Part shown: positions 1 to 8,297 of the stretch, in pieces | Layout: each line of letters begins with the position of its first letter | Position numbering within the stretch: the first letter of the stretch is position 1 | Origin: Hyphomicrobiales bacterium | Lineage (GTDB): Bacteria > Pseudomonadota > Alphaproteobacteria > Rhodospirillales > JACKKN01 | Length of the DNA: 64,000 nt | Direction of reading: 5' to 3' | NCBI GenBank assembly: GCA_024236415.1 | Contig: JACKKN010000018.1 | Span: 1-64,000 of the forward strand | Translations under genes and position numbers: made by a program | Notes under the pieces: generated by a model | Databases searched by the model: none | Told to the model about the DNA's origin: nothing | The model's input: the letters and a program-made list of their open reading frames with translations, nothing else

Positions 1-267
1 GGGAACGGCCTGTCGGGGCAGAACTACACCGGCTTCCGCAACGCCGAGGTCGACAGGCTGATCGACGAGATCGAATTGGAGCTGGACCGCGCCAAGCGCC
101 TGGCCCTGTGGCACCGGCTGCAGGACATCTACGCCGACGAGCTGCCGGCCCTGCCGCTCTACTTCCGCGCCGAGCCCTACATCCTGCCCAAGTGGCTGCG
201 CGGCCTGACGCCCACCGGGCACCAGTTCCCGTCCTCCCTGTGGGCCGAGGACTGGACGGCGGAATGA
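1..267 (+). CDS. ABC transporter substrate-binding protein, family 5 (C-terminal fragment)
   Basis: The frame is open from base 1 and stops at TGA 265-267, so only the last 88 codons are present and the start lies outside the window. The fragment has the usual end of family 5 extracellular binding proteins (dipeptide/oligopeptide/nickel receptors): a YTGFRNAEVDRLI-like stretch, a helix that aligns with the LWHRLQDIYADELP segment, then LPLYFRAEPYIL and a tryptophan-rich tail. Such proteins sit in the periplasm and deliver ligand to permeases like those at 980-2856. An antisense gene and a palindromic repeat separate it from them, which is unusual for one operon. The ligand cannot be told from this part. 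Confidence 0.85.
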   Translation, partial: GNGLSGQNYTGFRNAEVDRLIDEIELELDRAKRLALWHRLQDIYADELPALPLYFRAEPYILPKWLRGLTPTGHQFPSSLWAEDWTAE

Positions 268-292
268 GGACGGCGGAACACGCGGCTGCCGG

Positions 293-391
293 CCCTTCGA
301 GGCGCGCGCTGCGCGCACCTCAGGGCGAGGAGATCGGGCCGGGCAAGGTCCTCATCCTGAGGCGGCGTCCGAAGGGCGCCCTCGAAGGATG
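293..391. repeat. Palindromic intergenic repeat (REP/BIME-like)
   Basis: This non-coding stretch folds back on itself. Its left end CCTTCGAGGCG pairs with CGCCCTCGAAGG at the right end, and CCTCAGG (318-324) pairs with CCTGAGG (356-362). Between them lie GCGCGC-rich palindromic bases. The layout (CTTCGAGGCGCGC, CTCAGG, CTCATCCTGAGG, CTCGAAGGATG) is that of a repeat I know from many alphaproteobacterial genomes, where it occurs in hundreds of intergenic copies. It lies between the solute-binding protein stop and the tail of the deaminase gene, and could act as a terminator-like hairpin for both. Confidence 0.7.
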
Positions 392-413
392 GACGGCGGG
401 CTCGACTCGGGGG

Positions 414-920
414 TCAGGTCGTGCGGCGTCCCAGGCGGGCGATGTCCTCGTCCGTGTAGCCGCATTCCCCGGGGGTCAGGTGGATCCAGATGCGGTCGCC
501 GCCGTCCGGGTGCGGGCGGCCGGTCCACAGGTCCTCGCTCTCGCCGTGGGTGTACCCGGTCAGGAACACGATGCGCCGGCAGGACGTGTTCAGCAGCAGC
601 TTGACGCAGTGCAGGCACGGGCTGGCGGTGCAATAGGCGGTGGCGATCTCCATGGGCTTGGCGCACTGGATCAGGGCGTTCTGCTCGGCGTGGATGGCCT
701 CGCACAGCTCCAGCCCCTGCCCCGACGGCAGGTCGGCGCCGGGGCACGGCACGTCCTCGCAGTGGGGCCAGCCGCGCGGCGAGCCGTTGAAGCCGGTGGC
801 CAGCACGTGGCTGTGCGCGCCCACCAGCACGCAGCCGACCCGGCGTCGCAGGCAGGTGCCCTGCATGGCCATCTCGTAGGCCATGCGCAGGTAGGTGACG
901 TCCTTGGATTCCCGTTGCAA
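414..920 (-). CDS. Deoxycytidylate (dCMP) deaminase family protein
   Basis: 168 residues, a usual size for the zinc-dependent cytidine/deoxycytidylate deaminase superfamily. The zinc site is visible as HAEQNALIQ (His ligand plus catalytic Glu) followed about 30 residues later by SPCLHC (two Cys ligands). Extra Cys/His residues in the WPHCEDVPCPG segment resemble the second zinc site of dCMP deaminases of the ComEB/DCD type. The likely reaction is dCMP to dUMP plus ammonia, feeding dTMP synthesis in the cytoplasm. It is transcribed against the flanking ABC transporter genes. A broader nucleotide deaminase role is possible. Confidence 0.85.
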   Translation of the reverse strand: MQRESKDVTYLRMAYEMAMQGTCLRRRVGCVLVGAHSHVLATGFNGSPRGWPHCEDVPCPGADLPSGQGLELCEAIHAEQNALIQCAKPMEIATAYCTASPCLHCVKLLLNTSCRRIVFLTGYTHGESEDLWTGRPHPDGGDRIWIHLTPGECGYTDEDIARLGRRTT

Positions 921-979
921 GGTGGCTGCCCTCCCGTCCCGAACGACTCCCTCTTTAGCATGATCGGGGCCGCCTGACG

Positions 980-1945
980 ATGGCCGCGCACCTGGTCCAG
1001 CGCCTGGCGCAGTCGGTCCTGGTCCTGGCCGTCATGTCGTTCGTCATCTACGGGCTGATCGGCCTCATGCCCGGCGATCCGGTCGACCTGATGATCAGCG
1101 CCGACCCGGACATCACCGCCGAGGACGCGGCGCGGCTGAAGCAGCTCTACGGCCTGGACCGACCCATCGTCGAGCGGTACGGCAACTGGCTGGGCGCCGC
1201 CCTGGACGGCGATTTCGGCTATTCGCGCCTGTTCGCCAAGCCGGTCATGGAGGCCCTGGCCCCGGCCCTGGGCCACACCGCCGTGCTGCTGGGCTCGGCC
1301 TTCGCGCTGTCGCTGCTGCTGGGCCTGCCGCTGGGCATCTGGGCCGCCCTGCGCAAGGGCACCCGGGCCGACTACGCCGTCAACCTGCTGGCCTTCGCCG
1401 GCATCTCGATCCCGCCGTTCTGGCTCGGCCTGCTGCTGATCATGCTGTTCGCGGTGATCCTGGGCGTGCTGCCGGCGGGCGGCGTGGGCGCGGTGGAGGG
1501 CGGCGGGTTCTGGACCGGGATCAGGTTCCTGGTCCTGCCGGTGGCCAGCCTGACCATCGCCTCGGTGGGCGGGCACACGCGGTACATGCGGGCGGCCATG
1601 ATCGAAACCCTGCGCCAGGACTTCATCCGCACCGCCCGCGCCAAGGGCCTGTCGCCGGCCCGGGTGGTCGTGGGCCACGCCCTGCGCAACGCCCTCATTC
1701 CGGTGGTGACCATCATCGCGCTGGATTTCGGCTACCTGTTCTCGGGCGCCCTGATCACCGAGACCATCTTCGCCTACCCGGGCATGGGCAAGCTGATCTT
1801 CGACGCGATCATGGGCAACGACTTCAACCTGGCCCTGGTCGCCCTGCTGTTCGCCACTCTGCTGACCCTGGTCGGCAACCTGATGGCAGACCTGGCCTAC
1901 GTCTGGCTCGACCCGCGCATCTCCTTCGGCAGGGCCCGGCCATGA
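980..1945 (+). CDS. Peptide/nickel-type ABC transporter permease (DppB-like)
   Basis: 321-residue inner-membrane permease of the DppB/OppB type. The N-terminus is a membrane segment followed by the typical GLIGLMPGDPVDLM and LKQLYGLDRPIVERY motifs, then about five further hydrophobic helices. The EAA loop that contacts the ATPase reads IRTARAKGLSPARVV followed by HALRNALIPVVT. The stop overlaps the next permease start by four bases (ATGA at 1942-1945), so the two are translationally coupled. No ATPase genes follow; they may lie upstream of the window. Substrate is probably a di- or oligopeptide but is not shown by the sequence. Confidence 0.92.
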   Translation: MAAHLVQRLAQSVLVLAVMSFVIYGLIGLMPGDPVDLMISADPDITAEDAARLKQLYGLDRPIVERYGNWLGAALDGDFGYSRLFAKPVMEALAPALGHTAVLLGSAFALSLLLGLPLGIWAALRKGTRADYAVNLLAFAGISIPPFWLGLLLIMLFAVILGVLPAGGVGAVEGGGFWTGIRFLVLPVASLTIASVGGHTRYMRAAMIETLRQDFIRTARAKGLSPARVVVGHALRNALIPVVTIIALDFGYLFSGALITETIFAYPGMGKLIFDAIMGNDFNLALVALLFATLLTLVGNLMADLAYVWLDPRISFGRARP

Positions 1946-2856
1946 CCGGCCTGGCCGCACGGGGACCGGCCGCCCTGACCTTCGTCCGCTTCCGCCGCCA
2001 CCGCCTGGCCCTGGCCAGCCTGGCGCTACTGGCGGCGCTGGCCGTGCTGGCGGCGGCGGCGCCCCTGGTGGAGGCGGCCCTGGGGGTCGAGTTCGGGCGG
2101 GTCGACCTGCTGGGCCGCCTGGCGCCGCCGTCGTGGGCCCACCCCCTGGGCACCGACGAGCTGGGCCGCGACGTGCTGGTGCGCCTGCTGTACGGCGGCC
2201 GGGTGTCCCTGTTTGCCGGGCTGACGGCGGCGGCGGTGGCGGCGGTGATCGGCACCGCCGTGGGCCTGGCGGCGGGCTACCGCGGCGGCTGGCTGGACGC
2301 GGTGCTGATGCGGGTCACCGACGGCGTCATCTCGCTGCCGCTGCTGCCGCTGCTGATCGTGCTGGTGGCGCTGGACCTGGAGAAGCTGGGCCTGCCCCGG
2401 TGGCTGATCGATTCCGAGGACGTCAGCCTGTACCGCATCATCGCCATCGTCGCCCTGGTAGGCTGGACCACCGTGGCGCGGCTGGTGCGCGGCACGGCCC
2501 TGGCCCTGCGCGAGCGGCCCTTCGTCGAGGCCGCCCGCGCCCAGGGCGCCGGGCCGGCGCGGATCATGCTGGTGCACATCCTGCCCAACCTGATCTCGCC
2601 GGTGATCGTGGCCACCTCGCTGGCGGCGGGCAACGTGATCCTGCTCGAATCCGTGCTCAGCTTCCTGGGCCTGGGCATCCAGCCGCCCCTGCCCAGCTGG
2701 GGCAACCTGCTGACCAACGCCCAGGAGCTGATCTGGTCGGCGCCGTCCCTGGCCTTCTATCCAGGCGCCCTGATCTTCGTCACCGTCATCGCCTTCAACT
2801 TCCTGGGCGACGGCCTGCAGGACGCCATGGACCCGCGCAGCGGGGCGCGGTCCTGA
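1942..2856 (+). CDS. Peptide/nickel-type ABC transporter permease (DppC-like)
   Basis: 304 residues, the second permease of a Dpp/Opp-type importer. It shows the family's HPLGTDELGRDVLVRLLYGGR block near residue 70, several membrane helices, and an EAA loop EAARAQGAGPARIMLVHILPN. The C-terminal LGLGIQPPLPSWGNLL and FLGDGLQDAMDPR are the standard family ending. The start ATG at 1942 overlaps the DppB-like stop. Its end faces the stress-protein gene on the other strand, with a hairpin terminator between them. Confidence 0.92.
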   Translation: MTGLAARGPAALTFVRFRRHRLALASLALLAALAVLAAAAPLVEAALGVEFGRVDLLGRLAPPSWAHPLGTDELGRDVLVRLLYGGRVSLFAGLTAAAVAAVIGTAVGLAAGYRGGWLDAVLMRVTDGVISLPLLPLLIVLVALDLEKLGLPRWLIDSEDVSLYRIIAIVALVGWTTVARLVRGTALALRERPFVEAARAQGAGPARIMLVHILPNLISPVIVATSLAAGNVILLESVLSFLGLGIQPPLPSWGNLLTNAQELIWSAPSLAFYPGALIFVTVIAFNFLGDGLQDAMDPRSGARS

Positions 2857-2873
2857 CATGGCACGGGCGGCGG

Positions 2874-2905
2874 CAACGAAAAAGGCCCGGGACGATGCCC
2901 GGGCC
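2874..2905 (-). terminator. Rho-independent terminator of the universal stress protein gene
   Basis: Perfect 8-bp stem GGCCCGGG (2884-2891) with CCCGGGCC (2898-2905) and a 6-base loop. On the minus strand it is followed by TTTTT (complement of 2879-2883), which is the classical layout for ending transcription of the gene at 2930-3766. In the plus direction there is no U run. Confidence 0.8.
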
Positions 2906-2929
2906 CCCAGGGCGCCGAAACCGGCGCGG

Positions 2930-3766
2930 TCAGTGCGACATCAGCACCGGCACGGTCATGTGGTGCAGCATGTGGCGGGTGACGCCGCCCAGCACCAGCT
3001 CGCGCCAGCGGGCGTGGCCATAGGCGCCCATGACGATCATGTCGATCCCCTCGTCGGCGGCGCGGGACAGCAGCATGTCGGCCGGGTCCACGTCGCTGGC
3101 CGACACGTGATGGGCCTCGGCCTTGACGCCGTGGCGGGCCAGGTGCAGGCAGATGTCGGCGCCGGGCACCTCGCCATGGCCTTCCTCGGCCTCGGCGGGA
3201 TTGACCGCCATGACGTCTACGTGCTTGGCCTTCTGCAGGATCGGCATGGCGTCGTTGACGGCGCGGGTGGCCAGGCGGCTGGAATCCCAGGCCACCATGA
3301 TCCGCTGCCCCAGGTTCTCGTAGTGGCCCACATAGGGGATCAGCAGCACCGGCCGGCCCACCGACAGGATCAGGCGGTCGGGCATGTCGCCGCCGCCGTT
3401 CAGGTCGCCGTCGTCGGGGTCGTGCTGGCCGGCCACCACCAGGTCGCAGTAGCGGGCGTGCAGGCTCAGGGTCTCGACCAGCTCGCCCGACACCTGGCGC
3501 CACTCGAACACAAGGCCGGCGCGCTCGGCGGCCTCGCGGAAGGCGGCCTCGGCCTTTTTCGCGGCCTCCTCGGCGGCCTTGGCCTGGACTTCCAGGACCT
3601 CGGCGCTGATCTGGGCGCGGATGTATCCGGGGATATGGGCGTGGGTCAGGACGTACAGCCCGGTCAGGTGGGCCTCGTGGTCCACCGCCAGGCTGATGGC
3701 GGCATCCATGCGGGCCGCGTTGTGTTTGCTGCTGTCGACGTGTACCAGGATGTCCTTCAGCGCCAT
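2930..3766 (-). CDS. Universal stress protein, tandem UspA domains
   Basis: 278 residues made of two UspA-type domains (about 1-150 and 155-278). It starts at ATG 3766 (MALKDILVHVDSS), preceded by AGGAG at good spacing. An upstream in-frame extension exists but lacks a ribosome site and has no family match. The second domain ends with an ATP-binding pattern GAYGHARWRELVLGG, the G-2x-G-9x-G form of nucleotide-binding Usps; the first domain lacks a clear copy. Such proteins bind ATP and support survival under starvation or redox stress, but their mechanism is often unclear. It stands alone as a single-gene unit with its own terminator. Confidence 0.9.
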   Translation of the reverse strand: MALKDILVHVDSSKHNAARMDAAISLAVDHEAHLTGLYVLTHAHIPGYIRAQISAEVLEVQAKAAEEAAKKAEAAFREAAERAGLVFEWRQVSGELVETLSLHARYCDLVVAGQHDPDDGDLNGGGDMPDRLILSVGRPVLLIPYVGHYENLGQRIMVAWDSSRLATRAVNDAMPILQKAKHVDVMAVNPAEAEEGHGEVPGADICLHLARHGVKAEAHHVSASDVDPADMLLSRAADEGIDMIVMGAYGHARWRELVLGGVTRHMLHHMTVPVLMSH

Positions 3767-4017
3767 GTTCTCGCTCCTTGCTCCCTCGTGCTCCGGCCGT
3801 GTCGACCGCCCCATGGACTTACCGCATTTGGCTGGCCCGCGCCAGTGTTCTCGCGCCGCCCGCGCGACCGGTGCGGTGGCCGCGTGCGGGCCCGGCGGAC
3901 GGGCCGGAATCCGCACCCCTGCCCTGCACATACGTGGTTTGCGCCGGCCGGCCAAACGGGTAAACTCCGGCCGCCGGCGCGCCGCGCGCCCCCCGCAAAC
4001 CCTGTCGGAGACTCTCG

Positions 4018-5394
4018 ATGACCATCCGCGCCAACTCGGCCGCCGCCCGCGACGTGGCCCACCACCTGCACCCCTACACCAACCTCAAGAGCCTCGAGGA
4101 AACGGGCCCCATGGTCGTGACCGAGGGCCGCGGCGTGCGCGTGTTCGACGAGAACGGCAAGGACTACATCGAGGGCCTGGCCGGCCTGTGGTGCACGGCC
4201 CTGGGCTGGGGCGAGGAGCGCCTGGTGGCGGCGGCCGAGAAGGCCATGCGCCGCCTGCCCTTCTATCACAGCTTCGGCGGCAAGGTGCCCGAGGCCACCG
4301 TGGACCTGGCCGAGAAGCTGCTGTCCATGGCGCCGGGCGAGATGGGCAAGGTGTTCTTCGCCAACTCGGGCTCCGAGGCCAACGACACGGCCATCAAGAT
4401 CATCTGGTACTACAACAACGCCCTGGGCCGGCCCGAGAAGAAGAAGATCATCTCGCGCATCAAGGGCTACCACGGGGTCACCGTGGCCAGCGCCAGCCTG
4501 ACCGGGCTGCCCAACAACCACCGCGCCTTCGACCTGCCCATCGACCGCATCATGCACACCTCCTGCCCGCACCACTACCGCTTCGGCCACGAGGGTGAGA
4601 GCGAGGAGGACTTCGCCACCCGCTGCGCCGAGGACCTGGACCGCATGATCGAGGACGAGGGGCCGGACACCGTGGCCGCCTTCTTCGCCGAGCCGGTCAT
4701 GGGTGCCGGCGGCGTGATCGTGCCCCCGGCCACCTATTTCGACAAGGTGCAGGCGGTGCTGAAGAAGCACGACGTCTTGCTGCTGGCCGACGAGGTGATC
4801 TGCGGCTTCGGGCGCACCGGCAACCTGTGGGGCTGCGAAACCTTCGGCATCAAGCCCGACATGATGGCCACCGCCAAGGCCCTGTCGTCGGCCTACCTGC
4901 CCATCTCGGCGCTGATGGTGTCGGACGAGATCTACCGCACCGTGCGCGACCAGAGCGCCGAGATCGGCCTGTTCGGCCACGGCTTCACCTATGGCGGCCA
5001 CCCCGTTTCCGCCGCCGTGGCGCTGGAGACGCTCAAGATCTACGAGGAGCGCGACATCGTCAGCCAGATCCAGGCCGTGGCGCCGGTGCTGCAGGACGGC
5101 CTGCGCCGCCTGGGCGGCCACCCGCTGGTGGGCGAGGCCCGGGGCGTGGGCCTGATCGGCGCCCTGGAACTGGTCAAGGACAAGGCCACGAAGGAGGCCT
5201 TCGCCCCCGCCGAGGGGGTCGGCGCCCACGTGGCCGGGCGCCTGCAGGCCCATGGCGTGATCACCCGTGTGATCGTCGACTCCATCGCCTTCGCCCCGCC
5301 GCTGGTGATCTCGGCCGACGAGATCAACGACATGCTGGGCCGGGTCGAGAAGGCCCTGGACGACACCGCCGCCTGGCTGGCGGACCGGACTTGA
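4018..5394 (+). CDS. Class III PLP-dependent aminotransferase (omega-amino acid/polyamine:pyruvate type)
   Basis: 458 residues, fold-type I class III aminotransferase. Visible marks are FFANSGSEANDTAIK (PLP phosphate cup), YHG at 151-153, LLADEVICGFGR with Asp258 for the pyridine nitrogen, and KALSSAYLP with Lys287 as the Schiff-base lysine. Length and motifs fit the group that moves the terminal amino group of putrescine, beta-alanine, taurine or similar amines onto pyruvate. The exact donor cannot be assigned. GGAG lies about 8 bases before ATG 4018. The gene is monocistronic as far as can be seen. Confidence 0.88.
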   Translation: MTIRANSAAARDVAHHLHPYTNLKSLEETGPMVVTEGRGVRVFDENGKDYIEGLAGLWCTALGWGEERLVAAAEKAMRRLPFYHSFGGKVPEATVDLAEKLLSMAPGEMGKVFFANSGSEANDTAIKIIWYYNNALGRPEKKKIISRIKGYHGVTVASASLTGLPNNHRAFDLPIDRIMHTSCPHHYRFGHEGESEEDFATRCAEDLDRMIEDEGPDTVAAFFAEPVMGAGGVIVPPATYFDKVQAVLKKHDVLLLADEVICGFGRTGNLWGCETFGIKPDMMATAKALSSAYLPISALMVSDEIYRTVRDQSAEIGLFGHGFTYGGHPVSAAVALETLKIYEERDIVSQIQAVAPVLQDGLRRLGGHPLVGEARGVGLIGALELVKDKATKEAFAPAEGVGAHVAGRLQAHGVITRVIVDSIAFAPPLVISADEINDMLGRVEKALDDTAAWLADRT

Positions 5395-5481
5395 CAACCG
5401 TCAATTACGGCCCGCGTCAACCCGGGTAAGGTGGCTCCCTGAACGGCCCGGCCAAGGGCGGGCCAAGGGCGGACTAGGGGC

Positions 5482-5505
5482 GAAAAAGGCCGGAGAAATC
5501 CGGCC
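5482..5505. terminator. Hairpin between aminotransferase and hemA
   Basis: Six-bp stem GGCCGG (5488-5493) with CCGGCC (5500-5505), loop AGAAAT. AAAAA at 5483-5487 gives a U run only when read on the minus strand, although the neighbouring genes are both on plus. It may end the aminotransferase transcript weakly or stop antisense transcription from within hemA. Confidence 0.4.
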
Positions 5506-5543
5506 CTTGGGCCCGCCTTTGAGAACAGTTCGGGAAAAGCCGC

Positions 5544-5572
5544 TTGCGAGCATTCACGGCTTTCATTAGCAT
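5544..5572 (+). promoter_or_regulatory. Candidate sigma70 promoter of hemA
   Basis: TTGCGA (5544-5549) and TAGCAT (5567-5572) are separated by 17 bp, each matching consensus at 4 of 6 positions. It lies about 50 bp before the chosen hemA start, in a locally AT-richer stretch. Predicted by eye only. Confidence 0.4.
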
Positions 5573-5630
5573 AACGTGAAATAAGTAGGGTGACATGGGC
5601 GAAATCACATTCCTTGGGAAGGACGAGGCG

Positions 5631-6845
5631 ATGGATTACGAGCAGTTTTTCGCCAGCAAGATCCAGGATTTGCAGACGGAAGGCCGCTACCGGGTCTTCG
5701 CCGACCTCGAACGCCAGGCGGGTTCCTTCCCGCGGGCCATGAACTACCGCGCCGACGGCTCCGTGCGCGAGATCACGGTGTGGTGCTCGAACGATTACCT
5801 GGGCATGGGCCAGCACCCCGAGGTTCTGGCCGCCATGCACGGCGCCATCGACAAGTGCGGCGCCGGCGCCGGCGGCACGCGCAACATCTCGGGCACCAAC
5901 CACTACCACGTGCTGCTGGAGCGTGAGCTGGCCGACCTGCACAACACCGAGTCCGCCCTGCTGCTGGGCTCGGGCTGGATGGCCAACATGACCGCGCTCA
6001 GCACCGTCTGCGCCATGGTCCCCGACTGCCTGGTGATCTCGGACGCCAAGAACCACAACTCCATGATCGAGGGCATCCGCCATTCCAAGGCGGCGAAGAA
6101 GATCTTCAAGCACAACGACGTGGCGGACCTGGAGCGCATCCTGGCCGCCGAGCCGCTGGAGCGGCCCAAGCTGGTGGCCTTCGAATCCGTCTATTCCATG
6201 GACGGCCACATCTCGCCCATCAAGGAGATCCTGGACGTCTGCGACAAGTACAACGCCATGAGCTTCCTGGACGAGGTCCACGCCGTGGGCATGTACGGCC
6301 GGCGCGGCGGCGGGGTCGCCGAGCGTGACGGCCAGATGCACCGGGTGACCATCATCCAGGGCACCCTGGCCAAGGCCTTCGGCGTGGTCGGCGGCTACAT
6401 CGCCGGGTCGTCGGCCATGTGCGACTTCGTGCGCTCCTACGGCGCCGGGTTCATCTTCTCCAGCTCGCTGCCGCCGGCGGTGGCCGCCGGCGCCGCGGCC
6501 AGCATCCGGTTCCTGAAGCAGCACAACGAGATCCGCGAGCGCCACCAGGAGCGCGCCGCCACCCTGAAGCGGCGCCTGGGCGAGGCCGGCATCCCGGTGC
6601 TGCCCTCGGTCAGCCACATCGTGCCCGTGCACGTGGGCGACCCGGTGCTGTGCAAGCAGGCCAGCGACATGCTGATGGACGACTACGACATCTACGTCCA
6701 GCCCATCAACTACCCCACCGTGGACCGCGGCACCGAGCGCCTGCGCTTCACCCCCACCCCCCTGCACACGGACGCCGACATGGACCACCTGGTGGCGTCG
6801 CTGCAGGCCGTGTGGGACCGCCTGGGGCTCAAGCTGGCGGCCTGA
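5631..6845 (+). CDS. hemA: 5-aminolevulinate synthase
   Basis: 404-residue PLP enzyme that condenses glycine with succinyl-CoA to 5-aminolevulinate, the first step of the C4 haem/tetrapyrrole pathway used by alphaproteobacteria. Visible signatures are CSNDYLGMGQHP, GGTRNISGTNHYH, FLDEVHAVGMYG and the PLP lysine in GTLAKAFGVVGGY. I chose ATG 5631 because AAGGA lies 7 bases upstream and MDYEQFF matches the usual beginning; with this start the PLP lysine is residue 248, as in Rhodobacter HemA. ATG 5595 would add 12 residues. The sequence has no obvious haem-regulatory motif. Confidence 0.95.
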   Translation: MDYEQFFASKIQDLQTEGRYRVFADLERQAGSFPRAMNYRADGSVREITVWCSNDYLGMGQHPEVLAAMHGAIDKCGAGAGGTRNISGTNHYHVLLERELADLHNTESALLLGSGWMANMTALSTVCAMVPDCLVISDAKNHNSMIEGIRHSKAAKKIFKHNDVADLERILAAEPLERPKLVAFESVYSMDGHISPIKEILDVCDKYNAMSFLDEVHAVGMYGRRGGGVAERDGQMHRVTIIQGTLAKAFGVVGGYIAGSSAMCDFVRSYGAGFIFSSSLPPAVAAGAAASIRFLKQHNEIRERHQERAATLKRRLGEAGIPVLPSVSHIVPVHVGDPVLCKQASDMLMDDYDIYVQPINYPTVDRGTERLRFTPTPLHTDADMDHLVASLQAVWDRLGLKLAA

Positions 6846-6872
6846 CCGCCCGCCCCTTCCGACGCGCCTTTC

Positions 6873-6898
6873 CATGTGCCCCGTTCGCGGGGCACATG
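6873..6898 (+). terminator. Strong hairpin after hemA
   Basis: Perfect 10-bp stem CATGTGCCCC (6873-6882) with GGGGCACATG (6889-6898). The loop can close further to a TTCG tetraloop. Only a short U run follows (GTTTAC), so termination efficiency is uncertain. It separates hemA from pyrE. Confidence 0.55.
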
Positions 6899-6963
6899 CC
6901 GTTTACAGCCCCCGGCCGGTGGCGTATACGGGGGCGTCACCCCATCACCACCGGAGGCCCCGC

Positions 6964-7662
6964 ATGTCGTTCTCACCCACATTCCCCGACAACGAAACGA
7001 TGGCGGACCTGACGGCCAAGATGCTGGTCGAGGTGCAGGCGGTGCACTTCAACGCCGAGACGCCGTTCAAGTTCACATCCGGCTGGGCCAGCCCGGTGTA
7101 CATCGACTGCCGCAAGCTGATCTCGTACCCGCGCCTGCGCCACACCCTGATGGATTTCGCCGTCAGCAAGATCCTGACCAACGTGGGCTTCGAGTCGCTG
7201 GACGCCGTGGCCGGCGGCGAGACCGCCGGCATCCCCTTCGCCGCCTGGATCGCCGACCGCCTGATGCTGCCCATGCAGTACGTGCGCAAGAAGCCCAAGG
7301 GCTTCGGCCGCGACGCGCGCATCGAGGGCAACCTGGTCGAGGGCGCGCGCACCCTGCTGGTCGAGGACCTGGCCACCGACGGGCGCAGCAAGATCAGCTT
7401 CTGCGACGCCCTGCGCGAGGCCGGGGCCGAGGTCGGCCACACCTTCGTCGTCTTCTATTACGATATCTTCAAGGGCAGCACCGACACCCTGGCCCAGGCC
7501 GGGGTGCAGATGCACTGGCTGGCCACCTGGTGGGACGTGCTGCGGGTCAGCAAGCAGAACGCCTACTTCGATGCCGGCACCCTGGCCGAGGTGGAATCCT
7601 TCCTCAACGATCCCGTCTCCTGGTCCGGCGCCCACGGCGGCATCACGGAGATGCCGAGCTGA
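6964..7662 (+). CDS. pyrE: Orotate phosphoribosyltransferase
   Basis: 232 residues. It transfers orotate to PRPP to give orotidine 5'-phosphate in de novo pyrimidine synthesis. The start ATG 6964 has GGAGG 7 bases upstream; an in-frame upstream ATG at 6874 lies in the hairpin region and is rejected. Motifs are FKFTSGWASPVYIDCRKL (N-terminal orotate site), YVRKKPKGFG (catalytic Lys loop) and LLVEDLATDGRSK, a variant of the PRPP-binding VEDVxTTGxS loop seen in alphaproteobacterial PyrE. The GGAGG site is the only clear upstream signal. A PadR-like gene follows 77 bp later. Confidence 0.92.
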   Translation: MSFSPTFPDNETMADLTAKMLVEVQAVHFNAETPFKFTSGWASPVYIDCRKLISYPRLRHTLMDFAVSKILTNVGFESLDAVAGGETAGIPFAAWIADRLMLPMQYVRKKPKGFGRDARIEGNLVEGARTLLVEDLATDGRSKISFCDALREAGAEVGHTFVVFYYDIFKGSTDTLAQAGVQMHWLATWWDVLRVSKQNAYFDAGTLAEVESFLNDPVSWSGAHGGITEMPS

Positions 7663-7739
7663 GCAAGCGGACGGTGGACAGGCCGGGGCGGCGTTCGTAG
7701 ACTCTGCCGAGGACTCGGCTTGCCGGAGCGCCTGGACCC

Positions 7740-8294
7740 ATGTTTTCCGACAACACCCTGACCCCGAAGGAAGCGATCCGCCTCTGCGCCCTGGGCTCCC
7801 TGGCCCAGCAGCCCATGCGCTACAGCGCCCTGGCCACCGCCATCCGCCATTTCGTCAGCCGGGTCATGGGGCCGTCGCTGGACATCATGGGCACGTCCAT
7901 CGAGCTGCTTCGCTACGAGGGCCTGGTGGAACCCGTCGAGGGCACGGGCATGGAGGACGACGCCCTGCTGGCCGTGACCGAGGACGGGCGCGAGGAGATG
8001 CGGGTCCTGCTGCGGTCCAACATCCGCGCCGCGGCGACCGAGCTGAACAAGCTGATCGTGGCCCTCAAGTTCCGCTTCCTGCACCACCTGGACCGGTCGG
8101 ATCAGGCGGTCCAGGCCGACGCCCTGGTGGAGGCCTGCGAGAACGAACTGGCACGCCTGGACGACCTGCGCCGGCACCATGCCGAGGACCCGGGCTTCCT
8201 GGTCGAGTGGCTGGACCACGACATCGCCGTGCTGGAAGACCGCCTGGCCTGGCTGGAGGACTTCCGGCGGCGCCTGGAGGAACCGTCTGCCTAG
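7740..8294 (+). CDS. PadR-like winged-helix protein, function unknown
   Basis: 184 residues. The first 90 resemble a PadR winged helix: CALGSLAQQPMRYSALA, a long recognition-helix region, LLRYEGLVEPVEG and VTEDGREEMRVLL, as in regulators beginning with a LGLL-x-P-M pattern. The second half is rich in charged heptads (KLIVALKFRFLHHLD, EWLDHDIAVLEDRLAWLEDF) and probably forms the coiled-coil dimer arm found in PadR C-termini. Its target is unknown. It could be a short unit with pyrE or independent. The assignment is by pattern only. Confidence 0.55.
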   Translation: MFSDNTLTPKEAIRLCALGSLAQQPMRYSALATAIRHFVSRVMGPSLDIMGTSIELLRYEGLVEPVEGTGMEDDALLAVTEDGREEMRVLLRSNIRAAATELNKLIVALKFRFLHHLDRSDQAVQADALVEACENELARLDDLRRHHAEDPGFLVEWLDHDIAVLEDRLAWLEDFRRRLEEPSA

Positions 8295-8297
8295 CGC

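Noticed and set aside
6874..6963. Upstream ATG for pyrE
   Set aside because: It lies in a 10-bp hairpin, has no ribosome site and encodes residues absent from PyrE.
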